From Slackia equolifaciens (GTDB lineage Bacteria > Actinomycetota > Coriobacteriia > Coriobacteriales > Eggerthellaceae): a stretch of DNA of 64,000 nucleotides. Under the pieces are notes generated by a model that saw only the letters and a list, made by a program, of their open reading frames with translations, did no database searches and was not told the origin of the DNA. Shown here piece by piece: positions 7,463-16,896 of this stretch. Location: assembly GCF_003725995.1 (NCBI RefSeq), contig NZ_QIBX01000001.1, forward strand, positions 124,001 through 188,000. The letters are read 5' to 3'. Made by a program: the position numbers and the translations under genes. Position 1 is the stretch's first letter; the number at the start of each line of letters is the position of its first letter.

Positions 7463-9532
7463 ATGGAAGAATTGTTTCTCGACATACTCGATGCCTTGCG
7501 CCACGGAAGTGCGGGCTCCCATGATAGTGATGCTCCCGCCCATAACGACCCATCGAACACGCCGCTCGCACCCGACGAGCTGGAGCGCATCATTCGCTTC
7601 CATAACCGCAGCATTCGCGATAACGCGCAGCACTTCTCTAAGAAGAAGGTGCTCGATTACTATTTCACGGTCAAAGAAAGCGAACCCGAACGCTGGCGCA
7701 GCTGGAGCATCGATAATGCCCTTGAGCGGCGGCTGCTTGCGACGCTCCGCGTGAAGCCGCGCCGCACATCATCGGGCGTAGCCACTATCACCGTGATCAC
7801 GAAACCGCACGCCTGCACGAGCGCATGCCTGTACTGCCCCAACGACGTGCGCATGCCCAAAAGCTACCTGGCCGACGAGCCTGCCTGCCAGCGGGCCGAG
7901 CGCACGTGGTTTGACCCATATCTGCAGGTGGCAGCGCGTTTGCGCTCGCTTGCGCGCATGGGGCACGTGACCGACAAAGTGGAGCTCATCGTGCTAGGCG
8001 GCACCTGGGACGATTACCCCGAGCAATATCGCATCTGGTTCATCGCCGAGCTGTTCCGCGCGCTCAACGAGGGCGACTCCGCACAGACGCAGGCGTCGAT
8101 CGACGAGCGACGCGCGTTCTATGAGGAATGCGGCATCTCGAACGATCCCGACACACTGGCGGCAGAGGTCGCGGACGTGCAGGAACGCGTGACAGCAGGC
8201 GCACTTGCCTTCAACCGAGCGATGGATGCGCTCTACGAGAACAATGTCGGATGGCAAGCCGCCGCGCACATGCAGACGGCCGACCTCGCGCACGTCAAGG
8301 AGCTCCACGCACGCAACGTGACCGCAGCGCACCGTTGCGTCGGCCTGGTCATCGAAACGCGCCCCGACATGGTCACTTGCGCGAGCCTTTTGCTCATGCG
8401 TCAGCTTGGCTGCACGAAAATCCAGATGGGCGTGCAAAGCTTGGACGACGAGGTACTGCGCACGAACCGTCGCGGCATCACCGTGGAACGCATCGCGCAG
8501 GCGTTCGCCCTCGCCCGCCTGTTCGGATTCAAGACGCACGCGCACTTCATGGCGAACCTCTACCGCGCCACGCCCGAGGGCGACGTGCGCGGCTATGAAC
8601 GCCTGGTGGGCGACGCACGCTTCATGCCTGACGAGGTGAAGATGTACCCCTGCGCGCTCATCGGCAGCGCCGCGCTCATGGACCGCTATCGCGATGGCAG
8701 CTGGCGCCCGTATGACGAGCAAACGTTGGTTGACGTACTGGCGCGCAACGTGATGGCCACGCCAGCCTGGACGCGCATCTCACGCATGATTCGCGATTTC
8801 TCGTCGGACGACATCGTGGACGGCAACAAGAAGGTCAATCTGCGCGAAGTCGTGGAAGCAGAGGCGGCTCGACGCGCCTCTGCGGCCGGGTACCCACTTC
8901 GCGAGATTCGTCACCGCGAAATCAACGCACGTCGAACCGAGGAACACGAGTTGACGATGGAGGAGCTGCCTTATCGCACTTCCACAGGGCAAGAGGTGTT
9001 CCTGCAATGGGTGACCCCTGACGGCTCCATCGCCGGATTCTTGCGTCTGTCGCTGCCCGATGCAGCGGTATGGAACCGCACAAGCAATCACGCGGCACCC
9101 GATGCCACCGCGCAACCCGCCACCCATGCGGATGAAACGCAGTGCCCGCCCGTGGATGCCACCATGCCCTTTGCCGACGGGCCTACGCAGCTTCCCGTGG
9201 CTCCCGGCGAGGCCATGATTCGCGAGGTCCACGTGTATGGCGCCGTGGCCGGCATCCACCAGGAGGGACAGGCAGCGCAGCATCGCGGCCTGGGCAAACA
9301 GCTTGTGGAGCGCGCCTGCGAGATTGCTCGCGACGCCGGATATGAACGCATCAACGTAATCAGCGCCATAGGCACACGCGAGTACTACCGCAAGCTGGGC
9401 TTCACGGTAGCGCACGACGGACTGTACCAGCAAAAAACGCTCTCAGTCGCCGCCCGAGTTTGTCACTACGCCGACATCGCCGACACATCCGCCCGAACGA
9501 ACGACGCGCATAACCGCACGATGAATGCATAG
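7463..9532 (+). CDS. elp3: Elp3 family radical SAM / GNAT tRNA-modifying enzyme
   Basis: 689 residues. The radical-SAM cluster ligands are Cys118, Cys122 and Cys125 (CTSACLYC). The surrounding sequence (KPHACTS, YCPND, SYLADEPACQRA, ELIVLGGTWDDYPEQYR, RAL) is diagnostic of Elp3. A C-terminal GNAT domain ends with INVISAIGTREYYRKLGF. The family makes 5-carboxymethyl-uridine at tRNA position 34 from acetyl-CoA. No good Shine-Dalgarno site precedes ATG 7463; a TATCCT -10-like element ends 7 bases before it, so a leaderless transcript is possible. The last ~25 codons extend past the usual GNAT end and overlap the convergent TorD-like gene by 67 bases. A ~55-residue low-complexity insert splits the GNAT part (around residues 535-575). 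Confidence 0.95.
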   Translation: MEELFLDILDALRHGSAGSHDSDAPAHNDPSNTPLAPDELERIIRFHNRSIRDNAQHFSKKKVLDYYFTVKESEPERWRSWSIDNALERRLLATLRVKPRRTSSGVATITVITKPHACTSACLYCPNDVRMPKSYLADEPACQRAERTWFDPYLQVAARLRSLARMGHVTDKVELIVLGGTWDDYPEQYRIWFIAELFRALNEGDSAQTQASIDERRAFYEECGISNDPDTLAAEVADVQERVTAGALAFNRAMDALYENNVGWQAAAHMQTADLAHVKELHARNVTAAHRCVGLVIETRPDMVTCASLLLMRQLGCTKIQMGVQSLDDEVLRTNRRGITVERIAQAFALARLFGFKTHAHFMANLYRATPEGDVRGYERLVGDARFMPDEVKMYPCALIGSAALMDRYRDGSWRPYDEQTLVDVLARNVMATPAWTRISRMIRDFSSDDIVDGNKKVNLREVVEAEAARRASAAGYPLREIRHREINARRTEEHELTMEELPYRTSTGQEVFLQWVTPDGSIAGFLRLSLPDAAVWNRTSNHAAPDATAQPATHADETQCPPVDATMPFADGPTQLPVAPGEAMIREVHVYGAVAGIHQEGQAAQHRGLGKQLVERACEIARDAGYERINVISAIGTREYYRKLGFTVAHDGLYQQKTLSVAARVCHYADIADTSARTNDAHNRTMNA

Positions 9533-10086
9533 TAGTCATTGCCCGTCTGTTCGCTCATATCCGCTGCGCGACCCACCCACGAAGAAAGATGCTCGCGCAG
9601 GAACGCGTCGGCAAACTGCTCGTCACTTTCCGCGGACTGCGAGCAACAGGCAGCTCGGTTCAAAAGATAAGCCATGAACGCACACTCCGCCGCCAAAGAG
9701 TCGGGACGCAAGCTGCGCACCACCGGTTCAAACCCCTGGATGCCCTTAAAGCCGAACCCCGCCTTTCGATAGCAGGCAAGCACATGGCTGCTACGCGAAC
9801 CCGTTACCGGGCCGTACGTCCATGATTCGCCCTTGGTACACTCGGCACGATACACGCACTGTTCGGAAAGCGGGACAAATCGCGCGGAACACGTCACCGA
9901 AGTGCGATCGTGAAACACCTGTATCGCATCGCCAACGTCGCTGAAATCACATACGCAACCGTCGCCGCAGACCGCACACGCCAATCGGCGCAGGTCATCC
10001 ATCATTTCTTTGGTGGGAAGCGTAACCAAAAATGCCGCCAGAGAAGCATACGCCCCTGCTCGAGACACCGCCAATGATTGGTTCAT
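9466..10086 (-). CDS. TorD/DmsD-type molybdoenzyme maturation chaperone
   Basis: 206 residues from ATG 10086 (after AAAGGACC); an upstream ATG at 10113 is less likely. The sequence is all-helical and Cys-rich, with DLRRLACAVCGD and a C-terminal half holding LAAECAFMAYLLNRA...FLREHLSSWVGRAADM, the usual pattern of NarJ/TorD chaperones (E..F...L...E...F...HL..W...). Such proteins bind the Tat leader and fold of a molybdopterin subunit until cofactor is inserted. It is the last gene of the leftward reductase operon, 131 bases after the NrfD-like gene, which fits. Its 3' end overlaps elp3 on the other strand. Confidence 0.8.
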   Translation of the reverse strand: MNQSLAVSRAGAYASLAAFLVTLPTKEMMDDLRRLACAVCGDGCVCDFSDVGDAIQVFHDRTSVTCSARFVPLSEQCVYRAECTKGESWTYGPVTGSRSSHVLACYRKAGFGFKGIQGFEPVVRSLRPDSLAAECAFMAYLLNRAACCSQSAESDEQFADAFLREHLSSWVGRAADMSEQTGNDYYAFIVRLCASFVRADVSAMSA

Positions 10087-10217
10087 AAAAGGTCCTTTCG
10101 CCCAACTGCGCATCTGAAAGCAACCGAAATCCGTTCAATACCTGCCTCACTCCCCTGACTGCGGCTGCGCACGCCGAACCAATCGACGTGCGCAGCACAA
10201 ACAAGAGAAGGGAGGGA

Positions 10218-11090
10218 CTAGGAAATGGGAAGTGCTGCCATAACCACAAGGTAGCGCAGGATAAAGCCGCCGACAATCACGCCCGCCTCGGCACAGGCGC
10301 ACATGGCCACGCTCGAATGGCGACCCTCGACCGCAGCCGTTCCGCCCGCACGAGATGCGCGCATCTCCACGAAGGAGACGACCAGGGGGAGCACCAACCC
10401 GACTGCCACCAGTCCAATCCAGAACAGCGGAGCCCACGAGCCCGCGACGATTCCCACCACGGTGTCGATGCCCGCCTGCACGCCCTGCGTAGTCAGAAGG
10501 AGCAAGGCCACAAGCACAATCTCGATGCAGGGCAGCACCAGGCGCGTCTTGGCGAGCAGCGTCTGCGCATGTACGCGGGCGTTCTTGATTGCGCAGCCGG
10601 CAAGAACCACGCTTGCGATTCCAGTCGATGCAGCCGACACCACGAACAGCACCGGCAAAAGCGGCGTGTTCCACAGCGGAAACGTTTTGACTACGCCCAG
10701 CAGAACACCGGTATAGGCCGCAGTTCCCAGCGAAAACACTGCGCCCACCTCCTCGAGAGCAAGAGGAATGCGCTTTTTCAGCAAATCGAGCAGCAGCGTG
10801 GCGATGCTCACCACCATGAAGACCGCCAAGATGATGACGCCCCAGGCCATGACGGAGGACAGGTTGGACACCAGATAGAAGAACCTCAGCGGGTTATGAA
10901 AACCCGCCTCGGCATCGACCATAAGAAGCACTAAGCCGATGGCCACCGTGACCGGCGCAATTATGCGACCTGCACGAGCCATTTCGGGCGATTTCTCGCC
11001 GCACCGCGCCGCCACGATAGCACTGACGTATGCACCGGCGCCCAGGCCGGCAAGAAACAAGTAGCACGCGATGGGAAGATCCCAAACCAT
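10218..11090 (-). CDS. NrfD/PsrC/TtrC-type membrane anchor subunit
   Basis: 290 residues from ATG 11090 (site AGAGGTGA). It has eight or nine hydrophobic helices, opening with MVWDLPIACYLFLAGLGAGAY, the usual NrfD start with a Gly-rich first helix. No heme-ligand pattern is evident. The family moves electrons from menaquinol to the FeS partner. It starts 4 bases after the FeS subunit stop (11095). With the other subunits it forms a membrane-bound reductase facing outside. Confidence 0.9.
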   Translation of the reverse strand: MVWDLPIACYLFLAGLGAGAYVSAIVAARCGEKSPEMARAGRIIAPVTVAIGLVLLMVDAEAGFHNPLRFFYLVSNLSSVMAWGVIILAVFMVVSIATLLLDLLKKRIPLALEEVGAVFSLGTAAYTGVLLGVVKTFPLWNTPLLPVLFVVSAASTGIASVVLAGCAIKNARVHAQTLLAKTRLVLPCIEIVLVALLLLTTQGVQAGIDTVVGIVAGSWAPLFWIGLVAVGLVLPLVVSFVEMRASRAGGTAAVEGRHSSVAMCACAEAGVIVGGFILRYLVVMAALPIS

Positions 11091-11094
11091 ACAA

Positions 11095-11727
11095 TCACCT
11101 CTCGCTTTCCAAATCGCCGCCACGGCACACGCCGGAAGCCTGCGGGGCTTGCCGCGTCGCCGAAAGGCCCACGTAGAACACCGATACTTCGCCGCCCAGT
11201 TCGGCATGCAAGCGCTCCGGCTCGACCTCGGCCAAACGACGCGAAATGTCGCTTTCGGGGTCATTCAAATCGCCGAACAGACGCGACTTGGTGATGCAGG
11301 TGCTTACGCATTTGGGCTGCATACCCTGGGAAGTACGGTGATAGCAGAACGTGCACTTGCTCACCTCGCCCGTAAGCTCATCCTGCCAGCGCACCTGATA
11401 AGGGCAGGCGGCCATGCAGTACTTGCAGCCTATGCAGCGACTGTGGTCCACGAGAACCACGCCCTCATCCGTTGTATAGGTCGCCCCCGTGGGACACACG
11501 CTTTGGCACGGTGCGTCGACACAGTGGTTGCACAACTTGGGCAAATTCGCGCGAAACACATTGGGGTATACGCCCGTATCCCACGACTCGATCCAGGTAT
11601 TGAAGCAGCCGGTAGGCGTTTCGTTTTCAAGCTTGCACGCCGCTACGCACGCATTGCATCCCACGCAGGTGGACAGATCTATGAGCATGCCATAGTGCGG
11701 CGAAGCGGAGTCTGAATTATTCGCCAT
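11095..11727 (-). CDS. DmsB/TtrB/PhsB-type 4Fe-4S ferredoxin subunit
   Basis: 210 residues. Four cysteine clusters are visible in order: CVGCNACVAACK, CNHCVDAPCQSVCP, CIGCKYCMAACPY and a split CTFCYHR...CVSTC. This predicts four [4Fe-4S] clusters carrying electrons from the membrane anchor to the molybdenum subunit. There is no Tat signal of its own, so it is presumably exported with the catalytic subunit. The gene begins 11 bases after the catalytic gene's stop. Confidence 0.95.
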   Translation of the reverse strand: MANNSDSASPHYGMLIDLSTCVGCNACVAACKLENETPTGCFNTWIESWDTGVYPNVFRANLPKLCNHCVDAPCQSVCPTGATYTTDEGVVLVDHSRCIGCKYCMAACPYQVRWQDELTGEVSKCTFCYHRTSQGMQPKCVSTCITKSRLFGDLNDPESDISRRLAEVEPERLHAELGGEVSVFYVGLSATRQAPQASGVCRGGDLESER

Positions 11728-11738
11728 GTCATATCCTC

Positions 11739-14700
11739 CTATGCCTTCACGATTCGATATACGCCGCCCGAGCGTCCCGGAGTAGCGGCTTCGGGGTCAG
11801 AGATGGCCGTAATGCCCTCCACCGTCGGGTCAAGCTGGGTCTGTAGATGAATGCCAGCAGCAATCGCGGGGTTGCCTTTGCGCACATCGCCGTCGATGTC
11901 GACATCCTGCGAACCATACGCCACATGTCCGTATCCGTAGGCCACGGCGAAGGTGCCCCTGGCAATACCGCCGCGCACGTACGCCTGCGCATGCATGACA
12001 TCGCCGGTGGGATTGCTCACATCCACCCAGTCGCCGTTGGCGATTCCCAGGCTCTGGGCGTCGTCGGAGTTCATCTCAATATAGTTCGCAGGGCAAATCT
12101 GCTGCATGATGGGGCTGTTGGACAGCATCGAGATGGAGCGGAATTTGGGTTTGTAGTTGGTCGAGGTGAACGGCCAATCCTGCGCAGGATACTTATCGCG
12201 CAGGGGCGTGCGGTCGGCCAGCGTCTCGGGGCACCAGTGGAGCACGCCGCTTTCATATTCCCCGGTGTAGCAATTGGTGGCCGTCGCGCGAGCCTCGTGG
12301 TAGAAGCACGCCATGAAGCTGGCTAGATACGCAGAGCGTCCCTTGTCGTCGTACGCCTGATCGATGGGCCAGAAACGCCCGCCGCGTGAAATCACGTCGA
12401 GGACCTTAGGCCACTCTTCTTGCGTAACCGCCGCCTTCCAGGAGTCGGGCAGTTCGTCCAAACCCTGCATATGCGCCTCTTCGTCAGAGATGTCGGGCAC
12501 AGGATCGCCCGAGGTGTATGCCAGGTTCGCAATTGCCTTCAGGAAGAAGTCGGACGCGTCGTTGAAGGGGTATTTCACGCCGTCAACGCCCTCGAACGCC
12601 TCATCCCCGAAGCCGGGCAGATCAAGCTCGCGCGCAAGATCGCACAAAAACGCTTCGAAGCTGGCATGCCTGCCGTCGTCGAGCTTCATGGTAGCGGGCT
12701 CGGTGACCTGCCAGCGCACCGTGTTGCCCATGCCGCTCCAGTATCCCTCCTGGGTGTTGACGCCCCAGCTCTCATATGGCGTGGTGTCCGGGATGAAATA
12801 GTCGGCGATGCTTGCCGATTCGCCCATCACCACATCACACACAAGCGAGAGAGGCACCACCGACGGGTCTTTCAGAAGGTCCATGATTTCTGGACGCATA
12901 AAGCCGGAGTTGGCCTGAAGCGGGGTCGCCATCCACGTGAACATGATTTTCGCCTGATAGGGATAGGCGTTGGCGACGGAGGCAACGCCCTGCCCGTCTG
13001 CTGCCGACGTGATGGGATACCAAGGCAGCTTGGGGAGCGGATGATTTTCGCTCTGCGCGCGGCGCTTGTATTCCGAGGTGTCCTCCCACGCCATGCCGCA
13101 GCGCGTAATGGAGATGCCGGCCTTTTCCGGCTTTCCCTCGACGGTGCTCAGCAGGTAGCGCGCGCCGTCGCTGAAGGAATCGCCGCCGTTGCGGCGCGGA
13201 ACCATGCCGCCGCGCATGTTGCTCGACCCAATCAGAGCATTGAGTACGGGATAGATGATGGATGCGTCGATGCCGTTGACCTGGGCGGATCCACCGAATA
13301 TGCCGCAGATACACGCTTTGGTCCCGTGCGAGGTGAACTCAGTCGCCATGCGCTCGATCTCTTCCGTAGGCACTCCGCAGATCTCCGAATACTCCTCCAA
13401 CGAACGCTCGAACGCCGAGTCCTTGAGGTGCAGGAACGCCGAACGTACGTGCACGCCGTTGATTTCGCCCTCGAATTGGAAATCGGCCTGGGAGCATTCC
13501 GAGTGCAGCACCGGTTTACCCGATTCGGCATCGATCACCACGAAGTAGTCGGGCGTCTCCTCGGCATCGGGGTCGACAGGAGGAACCGAAAGCCCCGCAT
13601 CTTCGGCGCGCAGGAACTTTCGATAATTGGGATGACCCTCATCTTCGATGACCAAATAGCTCGCATTGCTATACGAACCGTATCCGGCCGCTACCGCTGC
13701 CTCCTGTGAGGGGAAGCCTAGGAACGTCCTGTTGTAGGTCTCGCTTTCGATGATCTTGCGCATCATCGCCAAGCCGAACGCGGCATTGGTGGACGTGGTA
13801 ATGGGCAGCCAACGCACGTTGTTCGCCGTGGGCGTGGCAACGCCGTTGCCCAACGCGGGGTCGAGGATGTCCATCTTCAGCGTGCCCTTCGCCAGCGCAT
13901 CGCTTGCGATGTGGGCGATAGCCTGGAAGCTTTTGCCGTTGGCACCCGGAAACACGCCGCAGCAAATGACGTATTCGGACTGAGCGAAGTCGGCGCACAA
14001 CGATTTATCCTGCTCGGCATACACACCGGCGTTCTCCGAGCCGCCGCAGCTTGCGCCATGCCCGATAGCGTTCACGGTGCCGAACGAATTCACGAACCTG
14101 CTCTTCACGTCGGATCGGCCATCGCCTCGACTGCCGAAAAATACGAACTGATTCGCCTTGGGGCCGAATTCGGGATTTTCGGGATCAATGAGCGTCTCAT
14201 TGTCGCAAATGGCGCGAAAACCCTCGATTTCTTGGTCTTCGCCCAAATCAGCGAACAGCTTACCGCCGTCGAGGAGCTCAGTGAGCAGCTGGTCCCAACC
14301 GATGGCTTTCCATTTGCCCTCTCCGCGCTTGCCTGCGCGTTTGAGAGGAACCGTGATGCGGTCGGGCTGCGAATACGCGTCCCACGTACCGTTGCCGCGT
14401 CCGCATACCGTGCCGCGGACAGCCTGGCCGCCGTTGACGAAGCTCATCGAGCGGTAAGCATCCAAAAGCGGCGCATCATGATTCAAATACGGATAGGCGC
14501 AGTTGGGGTTGTAGGGATTGCCTCCCACATTGAAGATTGCCCCGGTTGTGCGGTCAACATGCACGCGGTTGCCGCAGCTGCTGTAACAGCCCAGGCACGC
14601 GCTGTAGCGAACCATTACGTCCTCGTTGACCGTAACGTCACCGGTTTTCGGATCGGCCGAAGCCTCCACGGGCTTGCCCTTGTGATACGTCGGCAAACCG

Positions 14701-14837
14701 TCTTCGGTACTGCCCGGCTCACCCAAAGAACATCCAGACAGACCCAAGCCCGCCATGGAAGCGGCGCCTATCGCGGCGGTCGCCTGAAGGAATGTCCGGC
14801 GGTTAATGGACCACGGCTCGCTGCCTTCTCGTTGCAT
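11739..14837 (-). CDS. Tetrathionate-reductase-like molybdopterin oxidoreductase catalytic subunit (Tat-exported)
   Basis: 1032 residues from ATG 14837 (GAAGGGGG upstream). A twin-arginine leader NRRTFLQATAAIGAA is followed by a possible lipobox (LGLSGCS, Cys36). Cys81, Cys84, Cys88 and probably Cys145 (GTVCGRG) would bind a [4Fe-4S] cluster. The GHGASCGGS segment places Cys264 where the molybdenum ligand sits, suggesting Cys ligation as in TtrA, SrrA or PsrA rather than the Ser of DmsA. Length, the CLGC..SCGN start and NVGGNPYNPNC are closest to the TtrA/ArrA branch. It heads the operon with FeS, NrfD and TorD genes and is divergent from the LuxR gene. The electron acceptor cannot be read from sequence. 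Confidence 0.88.
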   Translation of the reverse strand: MQREGSEPWSINRRTFLQATAAIGAASMAGLGLSGCSLGEPGSTEDGLPTYHKGKPVEASADPKTGDVTVNEDVMVRYSACLGCYSSCGNRVHVDRTTGAIFNVGGNPYNPNCAYPYLNHDAPLLDAYRSMSFVNGGQAVRGTVCGRGNGTWDAYSQPDRITVPLKRAGKRGEGKWKAIGWDQLLTELLDGGKLFADLGEDQEIEGFRAICDNETLIDPENPEFGPKANQFVFFGSRGDGRSDVKSRFVNSFGTVNAIGHGASCGGSENAGVYAEQDKSLCADFAQSEYVICCGVFPGANGKSFQAIAHIASDALAKGTLKMDILDPALGNGVATPTANNVRWLPITTSTNAAFGLAMMRKIIESETYNRTFLGFPSQEAAVAAGYGSYSNASYLVIEDEGHPNYRKFLRAEDAGLSVPPVDPDAEETPDYFVVIDAESGKPVLHSECSQADFQFEGEINGVHVRSAFLHLKDSAFERSLEEYSEICGVPTEEIERMATEFTSHGTKACICGIFGGSAQVNGIDASIIYPVLNALIGSSNMRGGMVPRRNGGDSFSDGARYLLSTVEGKPEKAGISITRCGMAWEDTSEYKRRAQSENHPLPKLPWYPITSAADGQGVASVANAYPYQAKIMFTWMATPLQANSGFMRPEIMDLLKDPSVVPLSLVCDVVMGESASIADYFIPDTTPYESWGVNTQEGYWSGMGNTVRWQVTEPATMKLDDGRHASFEAFLCDLARELDLPGFGDEAFEGVDGVKYPFNDASDFFLKAIANLAYTSGDPVPDISDEEAHMQGLDELPDSWKAAVTQEEWPKVLDVISRGGRFWPIDQAYDDKGRSAYLASFMACFYHEARATATNCYTGEYESGVLHWCPETLADRTPLRDKYPAQDWPFTSTNYKPKFRSISMLSNSPIMQQICPANYIEMNSDDAQSLGIANGDWVDVSNPTGDVMHAQAYVRGGIARGTFAVAYGYGHVAYGSQDVDIDGDVRKGNPAIAAGIHLQTQLDPTVEGITAISDPEAATPGRSGGVYRIVKA

Positions 14838-15157
14838 GGTACCCCCTTCTTCTTTCGATTGCAGAACCTGTGCGCTCCATCGCTGGAAAGCCCTGTGGCA
14901 TACCGTTGATTTTGCGCCGTGTCCGTCTCGCGCCGGCCATAACGACGCTCCCCGTACGGACACGCCGCATCATCGGGCCTGTGGGCTCCTGGGACAATCG
15001 CATGAAAAGGTGAATTCAAAATCGCAGGTAATCGGGGTCACCATGGCATGGTGATTTGACCACACCATATACCTGCGAGGTGCCGTGAAACGTATAATGA
15101 CAGCGTGCCTGTGCATGACGGGCCTCGCGACGCGGCGACTCATGAAGAGGGGTAACC
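14838..15157. promoter_or_regulatory. Divergent promoter region between reductase operon and LuxR gene, with nested palindromes
   Basis: An outer inverted repeat pairs TCGCAGGTA (15022-15030) with TACCTGCGA (15070-15078), 39 bases apart. Inside it lies a separate perfect palindrome TCACCATGGCATGGTGA (15038-15054). A TATAAT at 15093-15098 would be the -10 for the rightward gene; its -35 position falls on the right outer half-site, so occupancy should block or assist polymerase. The arrangement fits an operator for the adjacent LuxR protein. No clear -35/-10 pair was found for the leftward operon. Confidence 0.6.
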
Positions 15158-16891
15158 ATGACGCTAAAAAGCTGCGCAAGCATCTGCGGCAGCGTGAAGG
15201 ATGCAGCCAAGCGCACGCTCATCAACACCTTGAACGAAACGCCATCCGCCTTCAGCTGGCGCGTTGTCGGACTCGGTTTACTCATGGCGTGGTTCTATTG
15301 CGCCTATTACTCCTGTGTTCTCGTACAGAACCCCTATACCATCCGCGCATCTGAACAGTACTGGGGGCTCTCCCTTATCGTGGCGGTATGCGTGTCGATA
15401 GCGCTTTTCGCGCTCATGCGCAAAGGGGTGCAGCTGGGCGACATTCGCCATTGGGGGTTCGCCGCGTCGGCTTGCGCGGCATCCGCCACGGTGTTTATCT
15501 ACGCAGCCTATATCCTTGACCCCATAAACGAGCGCCTGACAATCGTGGGGGCGGTTATCGCCGGAGCCGCGCTACCCATTTTGCTGCTGACATGGCTTCA
15601 GGAATTGCGGCAATGCAATGCAAGCGCCCTCGAGGCGAGCGTTCCTGCCGCCTTTTTGTGCTCGCTGGCGCTCTATCTTCCTGTGGTGGCCATAAAAAAC
15701 GTGGTGTCAGTGGCAATCGTGGCCAGCTTCCCTCTGCTGTCCCTCGCGATTTTTTCGAAGCTTCTGGGGATGCGCCTTGCGCAGGGCAAGAGCGATGACG
15801 AGAAAGACGCCGCAGGCGCCGCGCATCACGCCGACGCGGCCAAGCTGACGACGGAGGCGAACCTCCAGCTTCTTGGAGCAAGCACGCCCGCTGCGCAAGA
15901 CCCCCTCTCCCAGGCGCATGGCGTAGGAGCATCCTTCTATCGCAACGCAAAAGGGCTCTGGAAGAACGCACTTCTGTTCTCCCTCCTTTGGTTCAACTTC
16001 GCATTCTTCCGCGGGTTCGTTTCGCCCACATACTTCACCGACCGCTTCGACCACTACCTCCTGCCGTTTGTCTGCGCCGGCCTCTTGGCGGCTTTGATTC
16101 TGACGATATCGTTCCGCCATGCGCGCACGGTGAGCCTCTTCACCACGTACCGATGGGTCCTCCCCTTCGCATGCGCGGGATACGCCCTAGTATTCATTGG
16201 CGAGGCGCCGTGGGTACATTTCGCCTACACCGCAAGCTTCATCGGGCTGGTGGGCATGCAGTTGTGCGCCTTGGCAATCATTGCCAAAAACGTCCAACGT
16301 GCCCAGATCCCCACAGGCTACGTGCTGTTTCCGCTGCTGGTGGCCGTAGGCGTGGGCGCCTCGACGGGCGTGACGTGCGGCATAGCCACCATGCAGACGC
16401 AGGGAGCTTCCGCCTCGAGCTTTTTCCCTCTTGCCATGGTGGTGCTCGTCGCTTCGGTCATGGCCTGGGGCTGCGATACGGAATCGCTCGTCAAGGCGCC
16501 CGAACGCTCGCTTGTGCCCGTCACGCAGCTCGAAAACAACCGTGACGCCGCCACGGAGCCCGCTCATATGTACATGATGAAGGTTCCTAGAGCCGAATTA
16601 ATCGACCGCGTGGCCGACCTTCAGGCAAATGCGCTCGCCAAACAATTCGGCCTTTCGCCCCGCGAGAAGGAAATCCTTGGCTATCTGCTCGCAGGACGCA
16701 GTCGCTCATTCGTTCGCGACGAATTGGTGCTCTCCTTGAATACCGTAAACACGCACGTACGCAAGATTTATGCGAAGACGGGCGTACATTCCCAACAAGA
16801 GCTCATCTCCCTCGCACGCAAGGATGAGGGCGGCGACAAGCATCTTGAGGCATCCGAATCGTTTCTTCCGTGTATGCAAAAATCAGGATAG
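15158..16891 (+). CDS. LuxR-family regulator with ~12-helix membrane sensor domain
   Basis: 577 residues, start after GAGGGG. Two blocks of hydrophobic helices (about residues 30-215 and 270-440) flank a ~50-residue Ala/Asp-rich cytoplasmic loop. The C-terminal ~65 residues are a GerE/LuxR helix-turn-helix (FGLSPREKEILGYLLAGRSRSFVRDELVLSLNTVNTHVRKIYAKTGV). This membrane-LuxR architecture is greatly expanded in Eggerthellaceae, usually beside one respiratory reductase operon, as here. It probably senses the reductase substrate or a related signal and controls the divergent operon. The ligand is unknown. Confidence 0.92.
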   Translation: MTLKSCASICGSVKDAAKRTLINTLNETPSAFSWRVVGLGLLMAWFYCAYYSCVLVQNPYTIRASEQYWGLSLIVAVCVSIALFALMRKGVQLGDIRHWGFAASACAASATVFIYAAYILDPINERLTIVGAVIAGAALPILLLTWLQELRQCNASALEASVPAAFLCSLALYLPVVAIKNVVSVAIVASFPLLSLAIFSKLLGMRLAQGKSDDEKDAAGAAHHADAAKLTTEANLQLLGASTPAAQDPLSQAHGVGASFYRNAKGLWKNALLFSLLWFNFAFFRGFVSPTYFTDRFDHYLLPFVCAGLLAALILTISFRHARTVSLFTTYRWVLPFACAGYALVFIGEAPWVHFAYTASFIGLVGMQLCALAIIAKNVQRAQIPTGYVLFPLLVAVGVGASTGVTCGIATMQTQGASASSFFPLAMVVLVASVMAWGCDTESLVKAPERSLVPVTQLENNRDAATEPAHMYMMKVPRAELIDRVADLQANALAKQFGLSPREKEILGYLLAGRSRSFVRDELVLSLNTVNTHVRKIYAKTGVHSQQELISLARKDEGGDKHLEASESFLPCMQKSG

Positions 16892-16896
16892 GCAAC

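Noticed and set aside
9723-9745. A GGTTCAAAC T-loop-like motif in the TorD-like gene
   Set aside because: It lies in coding sequence with no surrounding tRNA arms.
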